NCBI GenBank assembly: GCA_025201845.1
Contig: MU603947.1
Location: 1-64,000 of the forward strand
Direction: 5' to 3'
Origin: Martensiomyces pterosporus
Taxonomy: Eukaryota > Kickxellomycota > Kickxellomycetes > Kickxellales > Kickxellaceae
DNA length: 64,000 nt
This document shows positions 41,137-52,584 of the stretch, piece after piece. Below the pieces are notes generated by a model. The model ran no database searches, was not told where the DNA came from, and worked only from the letters and a program-made list of their open reading frames with translations. The position numbers and the translations under genes were made by a program. The number at the start of each line of letters is the position of its first letter. Position 1 is the stretch's first letter.

Positions 41137-44100
41137 ATGAACGAAGGAAATGGGTATGGAAGCTCGCCGCCAACCACGCAGGCGGATGTGCAGGGCTACC
41201 ATGTAATTTCCTCGGCCAGCACTTACGGCGAGCAGGACGAAGACCCAGCATTTGCAGACCCCTCTCGGTTGGAGGCGCCTGATTCCTTTATTCCACGGCG
41301 CAGCGCTCCTGCACCTCCTCGCGTCAAGCATGCTGCCTCGAGCTCCCTTGCTTCGACTGCCTCGACGTCGGCAAACACTACCACACTATACTCGAACGGC
41401 ACCGCTGCCTCGTCCAGGGACCACCATAGCCTGACTCCATCCCGCCAGGCTCCTCCGCCACCCAAAAAGTCTGGCCACGGGCCCTCGGCTGGCAGCGCGA
41501 CGCTCCAGCGCAGCAAGACCACGACGGGCTCGCTCCAGAGTCTGCCCACACGCAAGTACTCGGATGGAAAGCCGCTCAACAGCACCTATCTTGGCCAGCT
41601 AGAGCCCATTCAGGTCGATGCCAACCAGGGCAACAAGTCGTTCAAGGGCGCAGTGAACAAGCTTTTCTCGTCCATGTTTGGTAAGGATTCTGGTATGGCA
41701 CACAAAAAGTTTCCTACTTCTCTCTCGCTCACTGTTTACCACTGTTTTTTTGCGCCGGCTGCTGCCCCATGTCCTTCATTCCCGCCTCTGCCTTGCTATT
41801 CTTGTCTGTTTGCTGGTGATTGGAGACGGGCGGCGAGGTTTAAGCCAGCCCTGCTCATATGACAGAACCAGGCCTTCTGCTCTTTTTCGCTCTCCTTGAC
41901 TGATCGATTTCAATGTGTGCTGTTTGTGGCTAAGGGTGCAACTCCTTTGTGTCTGCTGCCAACTGGCGAGCTAACCTGAATTTGGCTCCCATTTTCCCTG
42001 CCTGCTCAATTATAGACTCCCTTTCGGGCGATAGCCGTTCAGAGATATCCGCGCCTTACAACCCTATGCACCTCACACATGTCGGCTTCAACAATGAGAC
42101 TGGCGAGTTCACGGTACGTACACAGCTCCGTTACTGCCTTGTTTGTATTTATGACGTCTGCTTTGTAAACATTGGCGTGTTGTCTTTTCCCAACCTTTCC
42201 TTGGCTGCATTCATTTGCCCTCTGCTGGCTCTCGCGCACTCCACGCCCCTTTTTCATATCGGGAGCGCATGTGTGCGGAGGCGCATTGGACAAGGCTGTG
42301 GGCCGCCTATACCACGAACATCCTCTTCGCGCAGAGCAGCCGAGTCTGTGCTGCCCACTGTGATGGCTGCAGCCTTGTTGTCGCTTTGCAAAAAAAAAAA
42401 AAAATGATGTGCAGCTGCTCTTTTTGTCCTCTTTGCTGCTGCTTTCCCCCACACACGCTCGTGCAGGCGCCTGTGTAAAGGCAGAGGGGGCTAGAGGGGA
42501 TTTGCGATTAGTGGGCTCAGCGGTGGCCAGACGCTGCTGCTGCATGCGATGATGAGTTCGTGTGTGCCTTGCGAGTGGCTCGTATTCTACTGCACCCGTT
42601 TTTTGCTGATCCTGGGCCTCCTATATATTTCTTCATCTGCAACCTGGCATCGCTTTTGCGAAGCAAAGTAGGGGCTTCCGCGTGAGTGGTCTGTGATGCT
42701 TCGAGAAGCTGGTATCTCCAAACAAGACCAGGAGGCCAACCCTCAGGCTGTTGTCGAGGTGATGCGCTTCTACCAAGAGAATACGAGACACCAGGACGAC
42801 ATTGTGTGGAAGAAGATGGCCGCTGCTGAGAACGGCTCGCCTGCCTCTGACGCTGGACGCCAGCAGCAGCAACAGCAGCAGCAGCAATCTTCATCGTCTT
42901 CATCGGCAGCAGCAGCACACAATGTGATGTATGCTCAAAAGGAGCGCAAGGCTTCGACTCCGGACGGTGCGCCGGTCAAGTCCTCTGCACCTCAGCTTCC
43001 GCAGCTCGGCGAGCATGTCGTCAAAAAGATGCCCTCTGGAATTACGACCTCGTATGCCAAACCCGACCCCAGCACTCAGGCTGACCAGTACTCGCCCCAG
43101 TACCATGCCTCGCGCCAGGCTGGCCCTCCTGCTCCTGCTCCTCCTGCGCACGCGCCATACCGCCATCAGCACACGAACAGCGATGGATCTAGGCAGGCCA
43201 ACCCGATGAACCAACTGCAGCGTGCATTTGACGAGGATGGCGAGCAGACCAGATATCGCCAGCCCACGCGGTCCACAACAACCAAGGCCCCCTATGGGAA
43301 ATCAGCTACACCGCAAAAGATGCCCTCCGGCAGCAATGCCCAATATCAGCAGCAGCAACAGCAGTTGTCGTCGTCGTCGCAGATGCCGCAGCTGAAGAAG
43401 CAGCCGTCTTATAATGTAATCCAACAGGGACAGCAGCAGCAGCAGCAGCAGATTCAAGAGCAGCAGCATGCACTCAAGCGCGGAGCAACGCTGCCAAACT
43501 ACCCTAAGGGCCAGCACGGATCGCAGCAGCAGCAGCAGCAGCAGCAACAGCACCACCATCAACAGCAACCGCAAGCACAACAGGCGCAAGTCCCTCCAGT
43601 ACACCATGGAACTTTCCCGTCGGCTGGGCTAAAGAAGCAGTCGAGTAGTCACCAGCTGAAGCGCGGTCCTGTGCCCAACAACTACGGCTCATCGTCGTCT
43701 CAGCAGCCCATGCCGCAGGTTCAGCAGGCAGTTTACCAAACAAAGGCATCAGTTCAGCAGCAGCAGCAGCAGGCTCAGCCTGCTGTCCAGCGCCACAAGA
43801 CGATGCCCAAGCCCTCTACTCACAAGCACACCGGACAGTCGCCGTCGTCTCAGCAGCCGCAAGCACCGGCACCTGCGCCATCTGCGGCGGTTGCCGCTGC
43901 CAGCCAGCCCGTGCCTCGCCCGCGCCCGCGCCAGCAGAACCAGCCGTCGACGGATGAGGTGGTTGACCGGCTAAAGTCGATCTGCAATCCCAACGACCCT
44001 ATGCTTCTGTACCGCAACTTTGTCAAGATCGGGCAGGGAGCGTCTGGAGGCGTGTATACTGCGCAGCCTGTTGGCAGCCCCAACATTGTGGCCATCAAGC

Positions 44101-44843
44101 AGATGAACCTTGAGAAGCAGCCAAAGAAGGACCTCATTATCAACGAGATTCTGGTCATGAGGGAGAGCAAGCACAAGAACATTGTGAACTTTATCGACAG
44201 CTTCCTCAACCGGGGCGATCTGTGGGTTGTCATGGAGTATATGGAGGGCGGAAGCTTGACTGATGTGGTGACGAACAACCTGATGACCGAAGGCCAGATT
44301 GCCACTGTCTGCCGCGAGACGCTAGAGGGGCTCGAGCACCTCCACTCCAAGGGCGTTATCCACCGCGACATCAAGTCTGACAATGTGCTTCTCTCGATGA
44401 ACGGCGACATCAAGCTGACGGACTTTGGCTTCTGTGCGCAGCTGACTGAGAGCATGGCCAAGCGCACAACAATGGTTGGAACGCCGTACTGGATGTCGCC
44501 CGAGGTCGTTATGCGCAAGGAGTACGGGCCAAAGGTCGATGTATGGTCGCTTGGAATCATGGCGATTGAGATGGTGGAGGGAGAGCCGCCATACCTGAAC
44601 GAGAACCCTCTGCGTGCCTTGTATCTGATTGCCACAACGGGAACACCCAAGATCCAGAACCCCGAGAGCCTGTCTATGCTGTTCAGAGACTTCCTCAGCC
44701 AGGCACTCGAGGTCAACGCAGACAAACGGCCCAATGCTACGGAGCTGCTTCGCCATCCATTCCTGCAAAAGGCGGACCCCCTGCGCTCGCTTGCACCGCT
44801 TATTAGGGCTGCGCGCGAAGCCATCCGCACAGCCCCGCACTAG
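41137..44843 (+). CDS. STE20: p21-activated protein kinase (Ste20/PAK family)
   Basis: Three exons, 41137-41680, 42016-42113 and 42672-44843, phases consistent, give 937 residues. The CRIB motif that binds Cdc42-GTP spans the exon 2-exon 3 join: [15 protein letters not shown], then TGEFT-GLPREW (about residues 194-220). The long linker holds proline-rich (APPPPKK) and many glutamine tracts. The kinase domain is at about residues 660-925: [24 protein letters not shown] catalytic loop, DFGFCA and the PAK activation loop [14 protein letters not shown] with its phosphorylatable Thr. No PH domain is visible in exon 1, which favours Ste20/Shk1 over Cla4. Family members act below Cdc42 in polarity and MAPK signalling. 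The second intron (558 bp) is unusually long and carries an A14 run. Confidence 0.95.
42862..43777. repeat. CAG/CAA-rich region coding glutamine tracts in the PAK linker
   Basis: Several in-frame CAG/CAA runs (near 42862-42887, 43346-43361, 43430-43452, 43525-43552 and 43755-43772) encode Gln stretches of 5-10 residues. Mixed CAA interruptions make them less prone to slippage than pure CAG. Confidence 0.9.
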
Positions 44844-46965
44844 CCCCATTCGCCTCTTTCTTTCGTGCCTAAATGGGCACCCAGCACCTCCAAGCCACCT
44901 ACTACTACTACATTTTTCTTGCCCCTTGCCAGCCCCTCTTTCTCGTTCTCCCACCCCTTACTCCTGCACACTTTGCGCTTTTTTCTTCTGTTTCCTCTAT
45001 CTCATTCACACACCTTTCTATCTATATCTATATCTGCCTACCTTGGTGATTCATTCTAATTACTAAATTCTGTTCATGTTGCTCTGCTGGTTCATGAGCG
45101 CGTTTGCGACGCAACGTGCCGCCCACATTTTGCAAAGCCGTGATGGTAGCGGCCACGGTCCCATCTTTTGCTGTTTTGCTTGTGTGCAAGCATGTGCCTG
45201 CTTGCCTGTGCCGGGGTAGCTGCATGCAATGCATCTTTATTTACAGCCGACACCGTGGGTGCCGGGCAAAAGCACCTGCCCTTTGTGAACAATGAGAAAC
45301 CCAGCAGCCAGGCATCAGCCGATCTAGCATGTCCGCCGCCGTGATCACTCGATTAGCGCTCATGCGCAAAGCAAATGCGCATTCCGCTCATTAACACGGG
45401 CTGGTCTGATCTGGCTTGGACTGCCCAAGCGAAGCAGAGGGCGCCTCTGTGGGCGGAGCAGCCAGAGGCTGGTGCTGGTGCTGGTGAGTCACAAGGGGAT
45501 GGACAAATACCTATAAAGGCAGGCGCACTCCCAGCGTCCAGCGCAGCCAGCTCCGCATGTAGGCAGGATTCCCGCGCCTGCTGCCCTCGCTCCCTCCGCG
45601 CCAGCTGCTTCTTGTTGCTCCTTTCCTGGCTGTGCTTGGCAGTTCGCTGGCGATTGGCTGGCCATTTTTGGATGAAGGAACAACATCAGCAAAATCATGC
45701 CAGAGAAAGGACAATAAAGAGCAATGCACGCAAAGCGAGAGCATTGATCACAGCGCCCTCCGATCCTCAGCGGTGTTTGCTGGTGAAGCGATGCAGATGC
45801 AGGCGATGATCACTGGCAATGAACGACGAATCGCCTCGATGAGTAAGAAGAGCACTTTATGCTTGCGCTTTGTGTGTCAGCGAAAGGAGAAATGGCAGTA
45901 GAGCCGGAAAATGGTACGCGGCATGCGTGGCAGCACGGCGGCGAGAATCCGGCCAGGTTCCTCCTGTTGCTCAGGCAGACCTTGTGCTTGCGTGGGTTTC
46001 CCACGAAGCGCTATAGGGAGCTGGCGAGGCTGGGCAGCTGACGTGGTTGCCCAGGCGTGACGGCTGGCAAATGGGCAAGCAGATATTCCGCAGGAGCAGG
46101 GGCAAGAGCAAGGGCAAGGGAGAGGGCAACAGGCACTCATGTGGCATCTGTAAAAGCATTCAACTGAGTGTTTGCGCACATGTGCGGAGCTGCAACGATT
46201 TTATTGAGCTTGTTGGAAAGGCGTCATGCCTACATTGCATTGCACTAGATTACATTCCAGCGCCTGCCCACCCACCTCCCATATGAAATTGGGGGAATTG
46301 GGGGAGTTCCACTACCGCATGCCGCTGCTGCCACCGCCCGCCGCCGCCGCGCAATGCGGCTCTTTGCCAATGTTAGCACGAGAAAGCAGGGATTTACGGG
46401 GGAAATTCTATTTGCGAGCTCGCTTCTGCAGTGGGTAATCACGCAGCCAGAGCGTCTGATGGATTGCTTGAATGAAAAGAGCGCCAGCGACTGGCTCAAT
46501 GGCCACATCTGCATCTGCTTCTTTTCCCACCTTAGCTGCATGGGACAAAATAGCATTCCATTAGACTGAGAAAACCGGATAGTAGGAGCTACACCATACG
46601 TCAGAAAGGCGAGGGCTGTGCCTGTGGCGGCGATCCCCTGCTTTGCTCAGTCTGAAGACGGCAACTGCATGCTTTGCCATGAGCATATGCGACAGCGGAG
46701 CGCTCAGCAGCAGCGAAGCGAAGCAAGCTACCAGCAGCCGAGAGCCAGGCAACTGCTTGCTTGCTTTGTGTTTGTCCTTTTGCTGGCCTCTTTGTCCGGT
46801 CGGGGATTGCCAAAGCATCCGCAAGGCAGCACATTCTTTGTCGAAATGGTCAAATTTTTCAGAGACACAAGATGGATAGGTGGATGGGATGAGAGTCCTT
46901 TGGCTGCCAGCCAAGATGGGGTGATGGAAAGGGCCCCCAGCGCCAGAAGCAGCGCATGGGCGAGC

Positions 46966-46989
46966 GAATGAATGAATGAATGAATGAAT
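46966..46989. repeat. (GAAT)6 microsatellite
   Basis: Six perfect GAAT units, followed within 10 bp by two GAAC units of similar design, upstream of PTR2. Confidence 0.95.
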
Positions 46990-47025
46990 GAGTGTGCGAA
47001 CGAACGAATGCGCCTGCATCTCCTT

Positions 47026-47046
47026 GCTGCTGCTGCTGCTGCTGCT
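47026..47046. repeat. (GCT)7 trinucleotide repeat
   Basis: Seven perfect GCT units, non-coding, about 350 bp before the PTR2 start. Confidence 0.95.
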
Positions 47047-47392
47047 GCCAAAGTAATAAATACACACCTCGCCGCCTCCTTTACCATGGTGGCAGCACCC
47101 TCTTTCAACTGTACTCTTTACTCCCACTGCCTCTTCTGTTTCCACTTTCTTTGAAGCGGCAAAGCCCCCTCTAGTCCGTAGCAGACCCCATCACCTCGTC
47201 TACTAGCTGTACATTAGACCTCCTGTATCCGAGCATAGCAGTGCTAGTGTGCAGTTGGCAGTCTATTAGCATCTACTAGCTCCTCGGCTCGCTACGTCTT
47301 CCTTACACCCACCTGATAATTTCCTCTGTTTCGCTCAACACCGAGAACAGGCACTGGTCTCTGCTGCTATATACTAATCTGAACAAAACATA

Positions 47393-49108
47393 ATGTCGTC
47401 CGCATCTGTCAACAAGGTCTCGAGCGAGGACAGCCCAGACTCTATCTACAAGGGCGATGACCTGCATCCTGACCACCCCGATGACTACCTGCGCGAGGGC
47501 GAGCGCTGGGCTACGGAGGAGGATATGGCCACCCTTCGTCGTGTCAGCGACCGCCTCCCCCTCGCTGCTTTCTTCATTGTCCTGACCGAGTTCTGCGAGC
47601 GCTTCACCTACTACGGCATCACCGGCCCCTTCCAGAACTACATCCAGAACGGATACAAGGTTCCCAACTCCAACCCCGGCGCCATTGGCGGCGGCCAGCA
47701 GATGGCTACTGGCCTGGGCAACTTCTTCCAGTTCTGGTGCTATCTCACTCCCATTCTGGGCGCCATTGTTGCTGACCAGTGGCTGGGCAAGTTCAAGACT
47801 ATTCTTATCTTTGCCATCATCTACATTGTCGGCGATGCGATCCTCACTCTTACCTCCATTCCCGCATCGATTCTCCACAACGGCGCTCTCCCTGGCATGA
47901 TCATCGCCATGATCACCATTGGCCTGGGAACCGGCGGCATCAAGTCGAACGTGTCGCCCATGGTCGCCGAGCAGTACGGCCGCTACCGCCCCTTCGTGCG
48001 CAAGCGCAAGAACGGCACCGAGGTCGTTGTTGACCGCGAGGTCACCGTGCAGTCCATCTTCAACTGGTTCTACTGGTCCATTAACGTCGGCGGCCTCTCG
48101 GCCATCGCCACCACTGAGATTGAGCACAAAGTCGACTTCTGGCCAGCCTTCCTTCTCCCCACCCTCATGTTTATTGTCTGCATCATCGTGTTCTACCTCG
48201 GCCGCAACAAGTACGTCATCAGCAAGCCCACTGGCTCCATCGCCATCAAGGCATACCGTGCCATCAAGGCTGGTGTCAAGAACCACAGGGCTGCCAAGCG
48301 TGAGAACCGCCTTGTCACCCGCGACGACGGCAAGAAGGTCAACTGGCTCGAGTACGCCAAGCCCTCGTTCAACGTCGCTGGTCTCAACATCGACTGGGAT
48401 GACAAGTTCATCGATGAGCTCCGCTCCGGCATCCGCGCCTGCAAGATCTTCCTCTGCTACCCCGTCTTCTGGCTCTGCTATGGACAGATGTCCAACAACA
48501 TGGTTTCGCAGTCCGGCCAGATGAACACTGGCAGCGTCCCCAACGATATCATGCAGAACATCGACCCGCTGTGCATCATCATCCTGATCCCCGTCTTCGA
48601 CCGCCTGATCTACCCTGGCTTCCGCCGCTGCGGCATGGAGCTCGGCCCTGTCACCCGCATCACCGCTGGCTTCCTTATCGCTGCCATCTCGATGGCCTAC
48701 TCTGCCATCATCCAGCACCTGATCTATAACACCGGCCCCTACTACAAGCACCCCGGAGATGGCGACAACGGCTTCAACGACATCTCTGCCGGCATCCAGG
48801 TTCCTGGCTACATCCTTGTTGCCATCTCTGAGATCTTTGCCTCGGTCACTGGTCTTGAGTATGCTTACAAGAAGGCACCCGAGTCCATGAAGTCCATCGT
48901 CATGTCGATCTTCCTGTTCACCAACGCTGGTGGCTCGATCCTTGCCTTCTGCTTCAACTCGATCTCGACCAACCCCTACCTGGTCGAGAACTTTGCCGTT
49001 GTTTCTGGCCTCATGGGTGCATTCACCATCCTGTTCTTCTTCTGCTTCCGCCACTACGACAAAAGGGATGCCGACGAGTACAGGGAGAATATTGAGTACG
49101 AGAAGTAG
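47393..49108 (+). CDS. PTR2: POT/PTR family di- and tripeptide transporter
   Basis: A single exon of 571 residues with about 12 membrane segments. The proton-coupling motif ExxERFxYYG is present as TEFCERFTYYG in helix 1. The PTR2 signature appears as FNWFYWSINVGGLSA, and GLGTGGIKSNVSPMVAEQYG matches the first family signature. The large loop after helix 6 (KNHRAAKRENRLVTRDDGKK) is the cytosolic linker seen in fungal Ptr2. The protein imports small peptides with protons across the plasma membrane. The cytosolic N-terminus is Ser/Asp-rich with a Lys (NKVSS) that could be a ubiquitylation target. Third codon positions are overwhelmingly C, the strongest bias in the window with PCK1, pointing to high expression. 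In yeast expression depends on amino-acid and peptide supply. Confidence 0.97.
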   Translation: MSSASVNKVSSEDSPDSIYKGDDLHPDHPDDYLREGERWATEEDMATLRRVSDRLPLAAFFIVLTEFCERFTYYGITGPFQNYIQNGYKVPNSNPGAIGGGQQMATGLGNFFQFWCYLTPILGAIVADQWLGKFKTILIFAIIYIVGDAILTLTSIPASILHNGALPGMIIAMITIGLGTGGIKSNVSPMVAEQYGRYRPFVRKRKNGTEVVVDREVTVQSIFNWFYWSINVGGLSAIATTEIEHKVDFWPAFLLPTLMFIVCIIVFYLGRNKYVISKPTGSIAIKAYRAIKAGVKNHRAAKRENRLVTRDDGKKVNWLEYAKPSFNVAGLNIDWDDKFIDELRSGIRACKIFLCYPVFWLCYGQMSNNMVSQSGQMNTGSVPNDIMQNIDPLCIIILIPVFDRLIYPGFRRCGMELGPVTRITAGFLIAAISMAYSAIIQHLIYNTGPYYKHPGDGDNGFNDISAGIQVPGYILVAISEIFASVTGLEYAYKKAPESMKSIVMSIFLFTNAGGSILAFCFNSISTNPYLVENFAVVSGLMGAFTILFFFCFRHYDKRDADEYRENIEYEK

Positions 49109-52100
49109 ATGTACATTTGTGTGTATACTTTTTGCGCCTCCTCTTCTGTGTAGCGGTACACATCGCCCCTGTTCGCTTTGATACACCTCGCTTAATATGA
49201 TGTCCGCTCGCTGTTATCCGTGAAAGTGCAAGAGAAAAGAAAAGAAAAGAAAGGCTGCGGCAAGTGCTCACCGAGTGTTTTGTTTGTGGTTGGGCGTAAG
49301 CTTACCTGTGCATCTTGAACAATTGCTGCTTACGGCTTTGGGCAGCGACCTGCCAAATTAATCAAGAACAATGCACACCAGGTGTCTGCGGGGTAGTGAA
49401 GCAGCAGTGAGACTCGCTGATGTTGGTGGGCTGGCTGATTGTTGTCTAGATGAGGGCAGGCATACGGTCTACGGCTTCAGGCTTCCAAATTGCATTGAGT
49501 AGAGAAAGCAGTTGCCACAGCATGAGGTTTGTTTGCATCTTCGTTTCTTCGCTTCAGCACGCAGCAGCAGCACAAGCTATTCGCTGGACAGATGCGGTCC
49601 GAGGTTGAAATTCAAACGCCGAATCTGCTGGTCTGTTTTGATGCGTGTCACCTCTGGGCAGCACTATTCAGAGCGATCTAGCAGAGAGTGCGCAGTGCCC
49701 TTTTATGTTTGTGCTGGCATTTACACCAGGGGAGCACTATTACTGACTGCTGCTGCCAATGCTCATGGCGATGGTGCCGGTGCCTTTGCTGCCGTTGGTG
49801 CGCCTAGTCCTTGTATGTAGCATGCGCACAAACGCACACAGCATACTCAGTCTGACCGAAATAATAAATGCAAAAGGCGATTGTCTTACAGGCTTTAGGA
49901 ACACAATACCTGCCCGGTAACACCAAATAGGTTCTGCCTCCCTGTCAGTCGTGTCCTCTTGTTCTGGACCACTCACTGCGCACGAGTACTGGTGTGCTTA
50001 ATTTTTGTGGACTATGACGGTGCGCAGCAGCACGAACAGCACGAACAGCATGAGCAGCACTGCTGTGCGCTGCCAGGGGCAGTGCAATGCAGAGAAGTGT
50101 GCGCATACTCGGGCGGTGTCGATAACAGCAACAAAGACAGACAGCAAGAGATGGGCTTCTGCCCTGCTGTGCAATGGCTCAAAGCCAAGCCGACATTTGG
50201 CGTGATTCCGGATGGCGAGGAACACTCAAACAGCGCTGGGAGGCCTTGTTCCTGATGTATGCGCTGCATGCATGCCTAAGCTGACGTGGTTGAGGTCAAT
50301 CCTCGCAGAAATAGCAACAATACAAAGGCGGCCACCAAGCCTTGCTGTCTGTTGCCCGTGTGCAGCGGAAAGAGAGGAGAACAAAGGATATGCCCGGTGC
50401 AAGCAAGTGCTCGCGCATACACATGCGCAGCACAGCACGGCACAGCACGGCACAGCATCTGTTGTCAAACTGTGCTCGTTCTGCCTCACACGGAATGCTG
50501 TTGGCCCGTTTCTCAGCTCTGTGGGGGCGGACTCTAAGAAGGACACTGGCGCTATCGCGGCCACCTGTTTTCTTTTTTTTCTTTCAAAAAAAAAGCAGCG
50601 CATCGTCGGGCTACAGTGGTACCCAAATCACCAGAGCAGCCAGCACTTTCCCCACTCATGCCAAGCTCCTTTTCGCCAGGCAAACAAAGGACCATTTGCC
50701 TTTTTGCACCAAGCTTAACATGCAAACCCCAGGACAATGAACAAGCAGCCAGAAGGAAACGGGTGGAGCTGGTCCTTTCCACATGGGCAGCAGGCATGAA
50801 TCACTTGCGGACCAGGTTAGGGAGCAGTGATGAAAAACACCAGGCTACAAAGGCGTCGGGGAGCAGGCTTGCGAGTGAACTGGGGCTGCTTCTGGGCTCT
50901 GGGCTGGGAAAAGAAGCACCTAAAGGAAAGGGAAATCAATGCACAGCCCCAATACGCGGGAGGAGGGCACGTCAGCCTGGGCGTGAATAAACAAGCAGAG
51001 CACACATTGTGCAGCATTGCACAGCAGATTGCAGCAGGATTGGACTAGGTGGACTGGTTTCGAAAGCTGGCTGCCACGCATGGACACCGCGCCCTTCTGC
51101 TGGTGCTGGTGCTGATGCTGGTGCTGGTGCTGATGCTGATGCTGGTGCTGAATGCGAAATATGCGCATTGTGCGCCTGCCCTGAAGCATCCCCACCAGCA
51201 GACTCGCCTTTGGCTTGGTTTGATGCTACACATGTAGGATACAGGCAGCAGCGCATCGTAGGGGCCTCCGCGTATATAACATGCACTCTCCTCCCCGCCA
51301 CCCTCGCTTTAGGCCTGCATGCACTCCTCTTTTTCCAAAGTCCTTACTCTTGCAACGCCGTATTTTTCTCTCCTTTTCTTCCCCCTTTCCCTCCCCTACA
51401 CCATCCTTTTTATCAGCATTGGGCTCCCCCGAGGTTTGAGGCTGCTGCTGCTATTGCCTGTTCCATGCCCCTAGCCTAGCAAGCACTCTCTAGACCTCTC
51501 GTGTCCATTCTCCTATATTGCTTATCACTATTGCCTTTACCATTCCTGTTAGCATCTATTACCACGACCATTCCTCTTACTACTTGCTATCTTGCTAGCC
51601 CTGCTTCCGCCTCGCCTGGGTTCGAATTCGAAGCCAATTTCAAATTCAGACACCCTGCCAAACCCTGTCGTCTCTCGATACTCCTGGCTCTCTTTCGCAG
51701 CCGTAGATATCCCCTCTGCTAGCACACCCATTACACCCATTTTCTATATATCTACTCTCCTGGGTTGCTGTATTGCCAGTCTATATCGACACCGCTGCAG
51801 CCTTCACACCCTCACCATTGATACATCTGTTTGTATCTTTTCTTAACGGTTTCTTATATTCCAATACGTGCGTTGCAATTGCAAAAAGTAGGACAAGGCC
51901 TGCATCGCTATACAGCTTTGTTTACTATTTACTTATTTCCTCCTAGTCCCTTCATTCTCTTTACTTTTTTCTCTTGAGATTGAGATCCAGTTCTAACAAG
52001 GGAACTCCCTGCCTCCCCTCTTGTGGTGCTCTTCCGAACCGGACCGCTGTCACCTCCCCCGCTCATTTCCAAGCCCGGTCCTTTTTTTCAGCCTCAGACC

Positions 52101-52584
52101 CACATCCGAAGCTTCTCTAGCGAAGAGTAATTTTTTTGCTCTGATCAGAAGCAGAAAATTATAACGTAAACACGGACGAAGCGTGTACACCAGCCCTCTC
52201 GCCTTCACACATCCACGCCTTATCTTTCTCTTTCCTTCTCTCTCTCTCGCAGGTAGCCTTCTACACCCGCTTTCTCTATCTTAGCTTGAGCGTGTATATT
52301 TGGTAACTGCTTGTTTACCCTTACATTCTTACTCACGCCTCTGCCTCATTTTCTTCGCTTGTTGACGCATTTTTCCAGTATAATCCTTCTTTTTCGCACT
52401 CGCCCCTTTCCCTCCTGCCTCGAGTCCCGTCCTAACGAATAAGGCTACATCTGCCCTTTTGTAGCTAGCCCTTTCTTTTCCTCGCTGTTTTTCTTTTTTC
52501 TTTTTTCCTTCGCTCTCCGCTCTCCGCTCTTCTGCTCTGCAAAGCACCAGCCTTCCTTACACACACTTTCACATACCGCTGACG
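49109..52584. other. 3.5-kb spacer upstream of Cdc25
   Basis: The longest gene-free stretch. It contains an AAAAG tandem run near 49232-49253, a GGCACAGCAC repeat near 50430-50457, an ACAGCACGA repeat near 50026-50055 and a GCTGGT/GCTGAT array at 51099-51150. From 51.3 to 52.58 kb the plus strand is strongly pyrimidine-rich, as expected of a long promoter and leader for cdc25. Cell-cycle regulators often have long leaders, but no transcript is shown here. No coding region is supported. Confidence 0.45.
51099..51150. repeat. imperfect GCTGGT/GCTGAT hexamer array
   Basis: About nine 6-bp units alternating GCTGGT and GCTGAT in tandem. The array lies in non-coding sequence and could form weak G-rich or hairpin structures. 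Confidence 0.85.

Larger units (their letters stand above)
44844..47392. other. 2.5-kb spacer between PAK kinase and PTR2
   Basis: No gene is supported. The first 200 bp are pyrimidine-rich 3' UTR sequence ending in a CTATAT repeat near 45020. The middle has short open frames on both strands without recognisable features. Two microsatellites lie about 350-430 bp upstream of PTR2. CTATATAC at 47367-47374 may be the PTR2 TATA element, but it lies only about 20 bp before the start codon. Confidence 0.45.

Noticed and set aside
47303..49186. 627-codon open frame on the minus strand opposite PTR2
   Set aside because: The strong C-ending codon bias of PTR2 removes stops from the opposite strand. 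The translation is a low-complexity Val/Asp/Gly sequence without recognisable fold.
51617..51627. GGTTCGAATTC resembling a tRNA B box
   Set aside because: No A box, acceptor stem or cloverleaf could be formed around it. It is part of a short palindrome TTCGAATTCGAA.
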